From JAAYYY01 sp964579295 (lineage in GTDB: Bacteria > Chloroflexota > Anaerolineae > Promineifilales > Promineifilaceae): 64,000 bases of DNA. Position 1 is the first letter of the stretch. Every line of letters begins with the position of its first letter. The notes beneath the pieces were generated by a model, which saw only the letters and a program-made list of their open reading frames with translations, had not been told where the DNA came from and did not search any database. The translations under genes were made by a program, and so were the position numbers. The DNA is taken from the NCBI GenBank assembly GCA_964579295.1, contig CAZOGK010000013.1:1-64000 (forward strand). The letters are read 5' to 3'. Positions 34,746 through 43,121 of this stretch are shown here, one piece after another.

Positions 34746-35324
34746 ATGGATAGCTTCAGCAGCGTCGAGGAACTGGAACATTGGCTGCGCGCCCACGAGG
34801 TAGATGTTACAAGCTGGGGGACTGGGGGCAGTAAGACGGTCGCCGTCCTTTGGTCTGAGCTACACCACGGCGAGAGCCAGCTGAGGAGCGCGCCGCCGCG
34901 CCGGCTGGTGGCCGTGGTGCGCGTCATCATCCGCCGCGACGATAGGGTACTGCTAGAGACGGCCCAACAGTTCGACGATGGCCGCTGCCGCTTCCGGGGG
35001 CAGCCGCCATCGGAAAAGATGCGGCAGGGGGAGCCGCCGGAGGAGGCGGCCGTGCGCTGTCTTGCCGAGGAGCTGGGCGTGGCGGCGGGCGATGTCTGGC
35101 TGGCGCCGGGAAGCATGCGCCGTTGGGAGCACGAGCGCGAGAGCCTATCTTATCCCGGGCTGGTGAGCTGCTATTACTTCTACAGTATCGAAGCCAGCGT
35201 GCCCCGCCTGCCAGACAGGCCCTTCAGCACGCGCGAGAGTGCGCCCGGCCCCGGCGAACCGGTGCAAAGGCACTTCTGGGAGTGGGCGCCGCTCAGCGCG
35301 CTGGCCGAGCATCTGCTCGACTAG
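34746..35324 (+). CDS. Nudix-superfamily protein with degenerate Nudix box
   Basis: A 192-aa protein with an N-terminal helical segment and a Nudix-like domain (about 52-180). The box at residues 90-112 departs from consensus: the initial Gly is Glu90 and the first Glu of REUxEE is Cys105, while E96, E108, E109 and G111 are kept. Hydrolase activity is doubtful; binding of a nucleotide remains possible. The start at 34746 has no clear ribosome site, and an upstream in-frame TTG is possible. Its stop overlaps that of asnS by 4 nt (CTAG). Confidence 0.7.
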   Translation: MDSFSSVEELEHWLRAHEVDVTSWGTGGSKTVAVLWSELHHGESQLRSAPPRRLVAVVRVIIRRDDRVLLETAQQFDDGRCRFRGQPPSEKMRQGEPPEEAAVRCLAEELGVAAGDVWLAPGSMRRWEHERESLSYPGLVSCYYFYSIEASVPRLPDRPFSTRESAPGPGEPVQRHFWEWAPLSALAEHLLD

Positions 35325-36658
35325 GGATGCATCCGCTTGAGCGTACGCGGGAAGGGGCTCGTCTCGCGAATGTGCGCGGTTCCGCAAATCCAGGCAACAG
35401 TCCGTTCCAATCCCAGGCCGAAGCCGCTGTGCGGCACGCTGCCATAGCGGCGCAGGTCCACGTACCAGTCGTAATGGGCCAACGGCAGCTCGTGGCGCTC
35501 GATGGCCTCTATTAGCAAATCGGGGTCGCTCATGCGCTCGCTGCCGCCGATAATCTCCCCGTAGCCTTCCGGCGCCAGCAGGTCCACGCTCTTACAGACC
35601 TCCGGCCGGCCCGGCCAGGGCTCCATGTAGAAAGCCTTGACCGCGGTCGGGTAGCCATAGACAAAGACCGGTTTCTCAAACTGCCGGGCCAGCTCCGTCT
35701 CGTGCGGCGCGCCAAAGTCGCTGCCCCATTCGATTGCCAACAGCTCCTTTTGCTCCGGGTCGTCGCTGGCCTCGCGCGCGGCGGCGAGGCGTTCCAGCGC
35801 TTCGTCGTAGCTGATGCGCGGAAAAGGCGGCTGCACCTTCTGCAGCATGGTCAGATCGCGGCCGAGCAGCGCCAGCTCGTGGCTGCGCTCGCGCAGCGTC
35901 GTCTGCACCACGTAGGAGACAAATTGCTCTTCAATCTCCATCAGGCCGTCGAGGTCGCAATAGGCAATCTCCGGCTCGACCATCCAGAACTCGGCCAGGT
36001 GGCGCCGGGTTTTGGACTGCTCGGCCCTGAAGGTCGGCCCAAAGCAGTAGACCTTGCCAAAGGCCATGATGTTGGCCTCATTGTAAAGCTGGCCCGTCTG
36101 CGCCAGGTAAGCCTTGTCGTCGAAATAGTCAACCTCAAAGAGCGTGCTGGTCCCCTCGGCGGCCGACGGCGTGATGATCGGCGTGTCGATGTTGAGATAG
36201 CCGTGGTTATCCAGCCAATCGATAATGGCCCGCTTGACCGTGGCCCGCACGCGCATGATGGCCCACTGCTGGCTGGAGCGAAGCCAGAGATGGCGGTGGT
36301 CCATGAGGAACTCGACGCCGTGCTCCTTGGGCGTGATCGGATATTCGTCGGCCTCCTGTATGACGACAAGCTCCTTGACGCCAAGCTCATAGCCGCCGGG
36401 CACACCGGGTGCCCGCTCGTCACGGCGCACTGTCCCGCTGACGATTAGCGACGACTCCTGGCCGAGCCGCCGGATCTGCTCGAACAGCTCCTCGTCCAGG
36501 TCCGGCTTGAAGGCGACGGCCTGCACCATGCCCGTGCCGTCCCGTACCTGCAGGAACTGCAGCTTGCCCTTGCCGGTACGGTTATAAAGCCAGCCTTTCA
36601 AGGTTACGTCCGCGCCTTCGTGCTGCGCGATATCTTCGATGCGGATTTCCTGTGCCAT
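35321..36658 (-). CDS. asnS: Asparaginyl-tRNA synthetase
   Basis: A 445-aa class IIb synthetase: OB-fold anticodon-binding domain (about 1-120) and a catalytic core with motif 2 (TFRAEQSKTRRHLAEFWMVE) and motif 3 (GFGLGLERTVAWICG). The GSERMSDPDLL segment is the family's substrate-binding loop region. Absence of a GAD insertion domain separates it from bacterial AspRS. ATG 36658 was chosen; GCAAAGGCAAAGTG precedes it. A TAGAAT lies about 40 nt upstream. Confidence 0.92.
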   Translation of the reverse strand: MAQEIRIEDIAQHEGADVTLKGWLYNRTGKGKLQFLQVRDGTGMVQAVAFKPDLDEELFEQIRRLGQESSLIVSGTVRRDERAPGVPGGYELGVKELVVIQEADEYPITPKEHGVEFLMDHRHLWLRSSQQWAIMRVRATVKRAIIDWLDNHGYLNIDTPIITPSAAEGTSTLFEVDYFDDKAYLAQTGQLYNEANIMAFGKVYCFGPTFRAEQSKTRRHLAEFWMVEPEIAYCDLDGLMEIEEQFVSYVVQTTLRERSHELALLGRDLTMLQKVQPPFPRISYDEALERLAAAREASDDPEQKELLAIEWGSDFGAPHETELARQFEKPVFVYGYPTAVKAFYMEPWPGRPEVCKSVDLLAPEGYGEIIGGSERMSDPDLLIEAIERHELPLAHYDWYVDLRRYGSVPHSGFGLGLERTVAWICGTAHIRETSPFPRTLKRMHP

Positions 36659-36741
36659 CACTTTGCCTTTGCTCTCGGGTGCTATCGGTCGAACGGCTAT
36701 TCTAGCCAGCGCTCGTGCGGCGGACAAACGGCGAGGCGCCG

Positions 36742-37617
36742 CTAGAGGCGGAAGAGGTAACGCCACAGCCCTTTGCGCCGCAGGTAGGAGATGTGATCCT
36801 GCAGCCGGGCCGGCCGGAAGCCAAAGGTGCGCAGGACGCTGTCCACCGCTGCAATATCGGGGATGGTGAATCGGTCCATCAGAAAGGGCGTCACCGGGGG
36901 ATAGATCCACCAGGACATCAGGATGCGGTTAAGCGGCCGCAGCACGCGCACGTCAACAGGAATCGGGATGCGCCGCAACCCGGCTGTGCGCATGACAAGC
37001 TGTGCCAGATCGCGGTAACGGAGACGCTCTTCGCCGGCCACATCGACAACCTCGTTCTCCAGATCGGGCCGCTCTAGAACGGCGACCAGGCAGCGCGCCA
37101 GGTCTTCGACCCAGATTGGCTGGAAAGGCGTCTTGCCGCCGCCGGGAAGCACGAGAAGAGGCCAGCTCCAGGCGGCCAGCCCGGCGATGACGTTTAGGAA
37201 GCGGTCATAGAGGCCGAAGACGGTAGCCGAGCGCACGACCGTGTAGCTGATGCCGCTCCGGCGCACCAGCCGCTCCACCTCGCCCTTGGTCTGCAGTAGC
37301 GGGTAGAGCGAATTGGGGTCAGCGCGCAGGCGGCTCATGACCACGATGCGCTGCACTCCGGCGCGCTGGGCCTCCTCCAGCAGCCGCTGCGTCCCCTCGA
37401 CGTCGACGTGGTGCAGCGTGCGCCGCCGCCCGCGTGCCTCGGCGCTGGCCAGGTGGTAGATCGTCTCAATTTCCGCCAGCTCCTGGCGCAGCCGCAGCGG
37501 GTCGTTGATGCGGCCGCCGTAGCCGCGCGCCTCGTACCCATTCTCGTCAAGCTGCCGCAGCAGGGAGCGGCCGATAAAGCCGGTAGCGCCGGTGACCAGT
37601 ATCTTCTCGTCGGCCAT
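36742..37617 (-). CDS. Atypical SDR, NAD(P)-binding epimerase-like protein
   Basis: A 291-aa protein beginning ILVTGATGFIGRSLLRQL, the Rossmann nucleotide site. There is no canonical YxxxK pair, as in the atypical SDRs related to complex I NDUFA9 and to sugar or isoprenoid reductases. It ends with a basic tail (YLRRKGLWRYLFRL). The substrate is unknown. It is divergent from a glycosyltransferase gene, and both are preceded by -10 boxes 7-8 nt from their start codons. Confidence 0.82.
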   Translation of the reverse strand: MADEKILVTGATGFIGRSLLRQLDENGYEARGYGGRINDPLRLRQELAEIETIYHLASAEARGRRRTLHHVDVEGTQRLLEEAQRAGVQRIVVMSRLRADPNSLYPLLQTKGEVERLVRRSGISYTVVRSATVFGLYDRFLNVIAGLAAWSWPLLVLPGGGKTPFQPIWVEDLARCLVAVLERPDLENEVVDVAGEERLRYRDLAQLVMRTAGLRRIPIPVDVRVLRPLNRILMSWWIYPPVTPFLMDRFTIPDIAAVDSVLRTFGFRPARLQDHISYLRRKGLWRYLFRL

Positions 37618-37625
37618 AAGCGGCT

Positions 37626-37631
37626 ATTGTA
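37626..37631 (-). promoter_or_regulatory. -10 element of the SDR gene (leaderless type)
   Basis: On the minus strand TACAAT (37631-37626) is 8 nt before the ATG at 37617. No ribosome site lies in between. Confidence 0.45.
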
Positions 37632-37670
37632 GCCGTATGACCCGCCGGTGGCAGCCCACCGGCCGGGGGC

Positions 37671-37676
37671 TATAAT
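37671..37676 (+). promoter_or_regulatory. -10 element of the 37684 glycosyltransferase (leaderless type)
   Basis: A perfect TATAAT ends 7 nt (GGCCGCC) before the ATG at 37684. It is back to back with the minus-strand element at 37626-37631. Confidence 0.55.
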
Positions 37677-37683
37677 GGCCGCC

Positions 37684-38799
37684 ATGCGCATTTGCCTCAT
37701 TGGACCCACCTATCCTTACCGAGGAGGCATCGCCCATTACACCACGCTGCTGGCGCACCATCTGGCCCAGGACCCGGCGCACGAGCATCTCCTCATCAGT
37801 TTTTCGCGACAGTATCCGCGCTGGCTCTACAAAGGCAGCAGCGACCGCGATACGAGCCGGCGCCCGTTGCAAACCGACGCGGAATATCTGCTGGACCCAT
37901 TAAACCCGCTATCGTGGCGCCGTACCTGGCGGCGTATTGGCGCCTGGCAGCCGGATCTAGTTGTTATGTTTTGGTGGGTACCGTTCTGGGCGCCGGCCTG
38001 GTCATGGCTGGCGCGGGCCAGCAAGCGGCTGCGGCCCGCGCCGCGCCTGATCTACATCTGCCACAACGTTCTGCCCCACGAAGCCGGGCGGCTGGACCGG
38101 CAGGCGCTGCGCGCCGCCCTCTCCCCGGCCGATGGCCTGCTGGCCCACGCCGAGAGCCAGGCGGCCGAGCTGCGGCGGCTGTTGCCCGGAAAGCCGGTCG
38201 TGGTCAGCCCCATGCCCACTTTCGCCGGCGTCGGTGCGGACGCCGCGCTCTTACCTGTGCAGCCGCCGGCAGACCGCCCGCTCCTGCTCTTTTGCGGCTT
38301 TGTGCGCCCCTACAAAGGGCTGGATATTCTGCTAGAGGCGCTGCCGCAGGTGCTGGCGCGGCAGCCTGTCCATCTGCTCATTGCCGGCGAGTTCTGGGAC
38401 GGCGAAGCTGATTACCGCCGGCAAATCAGCCGCCTGCAGCTGGACGCTCACGTGACCATCGACAACCGCTATATTCCCGACGAAGAGCTGAGCGCTTACC
38501 TGCAGGCGGCCAGCGTCGTCGTTCTCCCCTACCGCAGCGCCACCCAGAGCGCTGTGGTGCAGCTGGCCTTCGGCCACGGGCGGCCGGTGATCACCACCGA
38601 CGTGGGTGGGCTAGCCGAAGCCGTGGAAGACGGCCGCACCGGCCTAGTCGTGCCGCCGGAGGATGTGGAGGCGCTGGCGGGGGCGATCCTACACTACGTC
38701 GAGGCGGATCTGCAGCCAGCCTTCGAGGAGAATATCGCGCTGGCGCGCGGCCGCTTTGCCTGGGGACGGCTGGTGGAGGCGCTGGTACAGGAGCTGTGA
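37684..38799 (+). CDS. GT4 family glycosyltransferase
   Basis: A 371-aa GT-B transferase. The N-terminal IGPTYPYRGGIAHYT is the glycine-rich acceptor-domain start; the C-terminal donor domain has LFCGFVRPYKGLDILLEAL, and the E-x7-E region is represented by VVVLPYRSATQSAVVQLAF and GRPVITTDVGG. The nucleotide-sugar donor is unknown. It follows a TATAAT by 7 nt, so the mRNA is probably leaderless. A strong hairpin terminator separates it from the convergent surface protein gene. Confidence 0.88.
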   Translation: MRICLIGPTYPYRGGIAHYTTLLAHHLAQDPAHEHLLISFSRQYPRWLYKGSSDRDTSRRPLQTDAEYLLDPLNPLSWRRTWRRIGAWQPDLVVMFWWVPFWAPAWSWLARASKRLRPAPRLIYICHNVLPHEAGRLDRQALRAALSPADGLLAHAESQAAELRRLLPGKPVVVSPMPTFAGVGADAALLPVQPPADRPLLLFCGFVRPYKGLDILLEALPQVLARQPVHLLIAGEFWDGEADYRRQISRLQLDAHVTIDNRYIPDEELSAYLQAASVVVLPYRSATQSAVVQLAFGHGRPVITTDVGGLAEAVEDGRTGLVVPPEDVEALAGAILHYVEADLQPAFEENIALARGRFAWGRLVEALVQEL

Positions 38800-38837
38800 G
38801 GCGGGACGCAAGCTGATTGAACCCATCCGGACAAAAG

Positions 38838-38875
38838 AAAAAGGGAGATAGGCGACGGGCCTATCTCCCTTTCGT
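38838..38875. terminator. Bidirectional terminator between convergent genes
   Basis: A perfect 13-bp stem (AAAGGGAGATAGG at 38840-38852, CCTATCTCCCTTT at 38860-38872). On the minus strand it is followed by CTTTTTCTTTT, making it a strong terminator for the surface protein gene; the plus-strand T tract is short. Confidence 0.85.
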
Positions 38876-38886
38876 TGCATATCTCA

Positions 38887-38906
38887 GTTACCTGCTATCA
38901 GGTAAC
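38887..38906. repeat. Second hairpin downstream of the surface protein gene
   Basis: GTTACCTG and CAGGTAAC pair perfectly around a 4-nt CTAT loop. There is no T tract. It sits between the surface protein stop and the main terminator and could stabilise the mRNA 3' end. Confidence 0.5.
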
Positions 38907-38923
38907 CGAGCAATAGATTGTCG

Positions 38924-40330
38924 TTAGGGAGCGACGCCAATACCGTTGTAGTCTTCGCCGACCTGGCCGAATGGAGCAGCAGAAGCGACACGGGCGACGG
39001 CTACCAGCTGGCTGCCGGGAGGCCCTTCGATAATCACGCTACCGCCGAACTGGCCGCCAGCGTAGCCAAACTCGTTCAGGTCAGCGGCGTTGCCGACCAC
39101 ACCGGGGTCTTTGGCGAAGGTATTGACCTTGGCGCCGGAGGCGATGGCCGGGAGCGTGTGCGTGCCGACGACGTTACCGTCCTTATCCAGGTACTTAGCG
39201 GTCACGGTGCCAGCGCCAAGCGCGGAGCCAACGTTCTGAATGGCGATGTAGGTGCGCTGACGGCCACCGGGGAACCACTGGGACTCGGTCCAGCGGACGT
39301 ACGGGAGGGCCAGCTCCTGGTCGCCAGCGGTGGCGCCGAGGAAGGCAGTGTAGAGACCCGTGCCATAGACCTTGCCGATGACGACGATGTCAGCGCCCGT
39401 GCTCGAGATCGTGGCAGAGCCACTGAAGCCGGCGGACATGCCCGTGGCGTTACAGGTCACGAAGCTCTGCTTGGCCCCAGCCGGGACAACCGCGTTAGCC
39501 GTCGCGCCATTGCTGTAATTGACCGTTACGTTAGCGGACGAGCTCTGGCTCGTGTTCTGCACCGCATAGGACGTATTCTGCCCGCCGAACGCGTTGCAGA
39601 TTGCCGACGGCATGTAAACGGTCGTGCTGCCGCCTGTCACGCCTTCAAAGGCCGAAGCGTTGCCATTGTTGGTGCCCAGCTCGAGCACGGAGGCAACTAC
39701 GTTGCCCGTAGCCTCAATCACCGCCGAGCCGTTGAAAACGGCATCAGCAATCTGCGGGATCTGGCCCATGTCGAAGTACTTGGCAGCGCCGGCCGGCAGG
39801 CCGTTGTGCTCAATCGTAATCGGCGCGGCGGCCAGATTGTCGGCATTGTAGAAGGTGATGTCCAGGTCAACCGGCCCCGTGCTGGCATTCTGCACCGAGA
39901 AGATCGAGGTTGCATTGAACTTGTTCTTCAGGACAGTAGCCAAAAGGACATCGGGCGAGCCGCTCTCAAAACCGTTGGAAAGCGGGCGATTCTGCACGTC
40001 AGGGTCGGCAGAAATCTGCACCAGGGTCGCCACCACGGGCTGATCCGAGCTGAGAACGCCAGCGCCCTTGAACCCGGCCGAGACGGCGGCCACATTACCC
40101 ATATAGAGCGACGCGCCCGCGTTCTGCGGCAACGTGGTGTTGTAGGTGATGGGCGTGCCGGAGTTCTCCGGGTAGAACTGGAAGCTTACCGCGGCGTCGC
40201 CGGTGCCAACGTTCTGGTATGTCACCGACGTCGTAAACGACGCATTGTAAGCGGTGCCCGCGAACACCGTAATGGCCGAAAGCAGGGCCAGAATGGCGAC
40301 GAGCAAGAAAGTGAACTTCAAATGTTTCAT
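38924..40330 (-). CDS. Secreted surface protein with four beta-sandwich-like repeats
   Basis: A 468-aa exported protein: basic N-terminus MKHLKF, hydrophobic core and a likely signal cleavage near FAG-TAY (residue 26). The mature chain is built of four related repeats (about 30-125, 138-225, 252-330, 355-455), each with a QN(V/A)G/S strand, a YN-type turn, an AGA(K/S) segment and an F-x-GSA-x-I strand. It has 11 N-x-S/T sequons, all before residue 297. No membrane anchor or sorting signal is seen at the C-terminus. A good promoter, AAGGAGA ribosome site and strong terminator suggest high expression, as for an S-layer-like protein. No family was recognised. Confidence 0.8.
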   Translation of the reverse strand: MKHLKFTFLLVAILALLSAITVFAGTAYNASFTTSVTYQNVGTGDAAVSFQFYPENSGTPITYNTTLPQNAGASLYMGNVAAVSAGFKGAGVLSSDQPVVATLVQISADPDVQNRPLSNGFESGSPDVLLATVLKNKFNATSIFSVQNASTGPVDLDITFYNADNLAAAPITIEHNGLPAGAAKYFDMGQIPQIADAVFNGSAVIEATGNVVASVLELGTNNGNASAFEGVTGGSTTVYMPSAICNAFGGQNTSYAVQNTSQSSSANVTVNYSNGATANAVVPAGAKQSFVTCNATGMSAGFSGSATISSTGADIVVIGKVYGTGLYTAFLGATAGDQELALPYVRWTESQWFPGGRQRTYIAIQNVGSALGAGTVTAKYLDKDGNVVGTHTLPAIASGAKVNTFAKDPGVVGNAADLNEFGYAGGQFGGSVIIEGPPGSQLVAVARVASAAPFGQVGEDYNGIGVAP

Positions 40331-40374
40331 AGTTGTCTCCTTCGAACGACGATCTATTTCTGCGAACACTCATA

Positions 40375-40403
40375 ATTCTAGAGGAATAACCAGGCGACCT
40401 CAA
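40375..40403 (-). promoter_or_regulatory. Promoter of the repeat surface protein
   Basis: On the minus strand TTGAGG (40403-40398), a 17-bp spacer and TAGAAT (40380-40375). The leader of about 40 nt carries AAGGAGACAACT before the ATG at 40330. Confidence 0.65.
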
Positions 40404-40476
40404 TAATACGATGGGGTTATTATCGGGTTAAACGCCTCGACAATATGGGTGAACCGGGCCGATTTGGCGCTATTCA

Positions 40477-40504
40477 TTGCGTCTTTCTGCCGTTCCAATA
40501 TCAT
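40477..40504 (+). promoter_or_regulatory. Candidate promoter of the 40544 lipoprotein
   Basis: TTGCGT (40477-40482), a 16-bp spacer and TATCAT (40499-40504). The -35 match is weak. The -10 box overlaps the tandem repeat at 40501-40520. Confidence 0.35.
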
Positions 40505-40520
40505 TTGTTTTCATTTGTTG
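40501..40520. repeat. Tandem 10-bp repeat in a divergent promoter region
   Basis: TCATTTGTTT is followed directly by TCATTTGTTG. One helical turn apart, the two copies could be a binding site for a regulator of the divergent surface-protein and lipoprotein genes. Confidence 0.4.
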
Positions 40521-40543
40521 AGAAAAGTGCTCAGGACAAACGT

Positions 40544-41167
40544 ATGAACCGCAACTACTTGATCATTCTGCTTCTGGTCGCGCTGGCACTGGCGGCCTGC
40601 CGGCAAGATGCAGGCACGGCGCCAACGCCAGACCAGTCAACTGTCGCCGCTACGACGGGCAGCACGGACGCTTATCCCGCAGGAGACGCCTACCCGGCCC
40701 CCGGAACCTTTGAGCAGGTGCTGTCGCCTGCTTACCCCGGCGCTATGCCCATCGACCCCGGCGCAATCACGACGCGCCCGCCCGAATCCGCGCTGGACCC
40801 GGATCGGCCCGTACCGACAGCTGAGGCTGGTATGGCCGTCGTCACTGGTCATGCCGTCGACGCAGCCACTGGCGAGCCGCTTGTCAATGTTCCCGTGCGC
40901 CTGGCGCAGGTCTACTATAATGCCGAGAACGTTGGCGGTTTCATCCTCGACGGCGCTAACAGCCCGGGCACTCTGAGCGACGTCAACGGCCGCTTTATCT
41001 TTGCCGCGGTGGACGCCGCCGAATACGTGATCGTTGTGGGCAACGTAGAGATGGGTAACTACGACATCATCGAATCGGGCATAGCCGACGAAGCTCAGGT
41101 ATGGCAGATGCCGGCCGGCGAGATCACCGATGTAGGGATATTGCGCGTCGAGCTGTCGTCACAGTAG
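40544..41167 (+). CDS. Lipoprotein with carboxypeptidase-regulatory-like domain
   Basis: A 207-aa exported protein: MNRNYLIILLLVALALAAC ends in a lipobox, followed by a Ser/Thr/Pro/Tyr-rich stretch to about residue 95 (TDAYPAGDAYPAPG). The C-terminal part (VTGHAVDAATGEPLVNVPV, SDVNGRFIFAAV) is a carboxypeptidase regulatory-like beta-sandwich, usual in surface proteins. AGGA lies 8 nt before the ATG at 40544. It is divergent from the repeat surface protein and 21 nt before a methyltransferase gene. Confidence 0.78.
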   Translation: MNRNYLIILLLVALALAACRQDAGTAPTPDQSTVAATTGSTDAYPAGDAYPAPGTFEQVLSPAYPGAMPIDPGAITTRPPESALDPDRPVPTAEAGMAVVTGHAVDAATGEPLVNVPVRLAQVYYNAENVGGFILDGANSPGTLSDVNGRFIFAAVDAAEYVIVVGNVEMGNYDIIESGIADEAQVWQMPAGEITDVGILRVELSSQ

Positions 41168-41188
41168 GCTGGCAGATGGGGCCGCCCT

Positions 41189-41899
41189 GTGACCTTCCTG
41201 CGCCGCTTCCTTACTTTCAACTCTTCCCGCTATCGTTTACAGCGGGAAAATGAGGCGTTCGCCGCCAGCATCCCCCCGGAAGCGCTGGTGCTGGACGCCG
41301 GCGCCGGGGATGCCCCGTACCAAGCGCTCTACCAGCACGCGACCTATGAGTCGGCTGATTTTGAGCAGGTCGCTAAGGTCTACGGGCGTACAACCTACGT
41401 CTGTGACCTGAGACAGATTCCCGTCGAGGATGGCCGCTTCCATTACATCGTCTTTACTCAGGTGATGGAACACCTGCCCGATCCGGGGCAGGTGCTGCTT
41501 GAGCTGCACCGCGTTCTCAAGCCAGGCGGCCGAATGCTCTTCTCCGCGCCGCTCTTTTACGAAGAGCATGAGCAGCCGTATGATTTCTACCGCTACACAC
41601 AGTTCGCGGTGCGCCGCCTCTTTGCCGAAGCTGGTTTCACGATAGAGCGGCTGGATTGGCTGGAAGGCTACTTTGGCACCGTCGCCTACCAGCTACACGG
41701 GATGGCTCGCGATCTGCCCCTGACGCCGGGAGAGATTGCCCCTGGCATCACGGGATATCTGCTCGTCCCTGTCATGCTCTGGCTGAAGGTGAGCTGCGCG
41801 GGCTGGTCAATACTCTTCCACCGATTAGAGTCCCGGGTCAAGTTCACGCGCAGAGGCTACCCAAAGAACTACGTCGCCATTGTCCGCAAGGCGGGTTAA
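41189..41899 (+). CDS. Class I SAM-dependent methyltransferase
   Basis: A 236-aa Methyltransf_11-type protein: VLDAGAGDAPYQ (motif I), FTQVMEHLPDPGQVLLELHR (motif IV and following) and LKPGGRMLFSAP (motif VI). The C-terminal 60 residues contain a hydrophobic segment (GYLLVPVMLWLKVSCAGW) that may associate with the membrane. The GTG start at 41189 follows GATGGGG. Position beside glycosyltransferases suggests sugar or lipid methylation; the substrate is unknown. Confidence 0.82.
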   Translation: MTFLRRFLTFNSSRYRLQRENEAFAASIPPEALVLDAGAGDAPYQALYQHATYESADFEQVAKVYGRTTYVCDLRQIPVEDGRFHYIVFTQVMEHLPDPGQVLLELHRVLKPGGRMLFSAPLFYEEHEQPYDFYRYTQFAVRRLFAEAGFTIERLDWLEGYFGTVAYQLHGMARDLPLTPGEIAPGITGYLLVPVMLWLKVSCAGWSILFHRLESRVKFTRRGYPKNYVAIVRKAG

Positions 41900-41942
41900 A
41901 GCAGGCGGGCTGGTTCTGAATTCGCCCGGCCGCCGCCTACCG

Positions 41943-43121
41943 TTACCGGCGCGTGACTAGCTCCCGGTAGAGAGCCTCATGTTGGCGCGCCACGGGTTCG
42001 ATAGAAAAGGTCTCGCGCGCAAAGGAGTAGGCTGCGGCGCACATCTGCGCCGTTTGCTCAGCAGGGGCCGTCAGCAGCTTCAGCATTCCCTCCGCCAATT
42101 GCGCGGGATCGTCGGGCGCGACCAGGAGACCCGTTACGCCGTCGGCGATCAGCTCGCTATTGCCGGAAACGCGTGTGGCAACAACAGGTACGCGGGCGGC
42201 CATGCTCTCGAGGATAGCCGTTGGCAATCCTTCCCACAGCGAGGAGCTGGCGAAGAGGTCCATAACCGCCAGCAGCTCCTCCACGTCGGAGCGCGGTCCG
42301 GTGAAGATAACCCGGTCGCCAATCCCCAACGCTCTCGCCTGGTCGCGCAGCGCCGCCTCCAGCTCGCCGCCGCCGACGATAAGAAAGTAGACGGCTGGCA
42401 ACTGCTCGAGGACGGCGCCGGCTGCTTCCAGGAGAACGTGATAACCCTTCTGTTCGGTAAGTCGCCCGACGGTGCCGACGACGGGCGCCGTGGCCGGGAT
42501 GCCGAGGCTTTCCTTCTTGGCCCGTCGATCCACGGCCAGCTCTGCAAAGCGTGAAAAGTTGAGAGAGTTATAGGCTCTATGAATCGGCTGGCGCAGCAGG
42601 CGGGCGAGCGGGCGCCGCTGCAGATTGTCGGCAACGCGCTGGGCCACGGCCAGCTCGGCGTCATAGAGGAGCGGAAAGAGAATGTTGGTGAACAGAAGGC
42701 GCCGGCCCGGTCGTTTACCCCACTCACGCTCATTGTGAACGGTGCGCACAAGCACCCTGGCCCCCAACCGCCGGCGCAACAGCAGCGCGGCGATATCGCC
42801 GAACTGGCAGTGGCTGTGAATCAGATCGATCTGCCGGCCCTGTAGATACTGGCGTGCTGCTCGTAGTGTCTCGACAAAGCTGCGGTAAGGAGCGCCTTCA
42901 TCCCAGGTCGCGGGCATAAAGGCTTCGATGCCCTGGCTGTGCAGCGTCTCCATCCATCTGGCTTCGTCCTGGGCCTGATATGACCACATGCCATAGACAA
43001 CCGGCTCGAATTGCGTCCGGTCTAACTGCTGTGCCAGCTCCACGCCGAAGCGCTCAATGCCGCCTAACGGCCCTTCAATGGCAAAGCCACTGATGATCTC
43101 CAGGACGCGGATTGGTTTCAC
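41943..43121 (-). CDS. GT4 family glycosyltransferase
   Basis: A 392-aa GT-B transferase. EGPLGGIERFGVELAQQL is the acceptor-domain start; GTVGRLTEQKGYHVLLEA and SSLWEGLPTAILESMAARVP (E-x7-E) mark the GT4 donor domain. It ends a four-gene minus-strand operon; its ATG overlaps the stop of the pyruvyl-transferase-like gene (ATGA). Donor and acceptor are unknown. Confidence 0.9.
   Translation of the reverse strand: MKPIRVLEIISGFAIEGPLGGIERFGVELAQQLDRTQFEPVVYGMWSYQAQDEARWMETLHSQGIEAFMPATWDEGAPYRSFVETLRAARQYLQGRQIDLIHSHCQFGDIAALLLRRRLGARVLVRTVHNEREWGKRPGRRLLFTNILFPLLYDAELAVAQRVADNLQRRPLARLLRQPIHRAYNSLNFSRFAELAVDRRAKKESLGIPATAPVVGTVGRLTEQKGYHVLLEAAGAVLEQLPAVYFLIVGGGELEAALRDQARALGIGDRVIFTGPRSDVEELLAVMDLFASSSLWEGLPTAILESMAARVPVVATRVSGNSELIADGVTGLLVAPDDPAQLAEGMLKLLTAPAEQTAQMCAAAYSFARETFSIEPVARQHEALYRELVTRR

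Noticed and set aside
38918..40375. A 485-codon plus-strand reading frame opposite the repeat surface protein
   Set aside because: It is antisense to a gene with a signal peptide, promoter, ribosome site and terminator, and lacks all of these itself.
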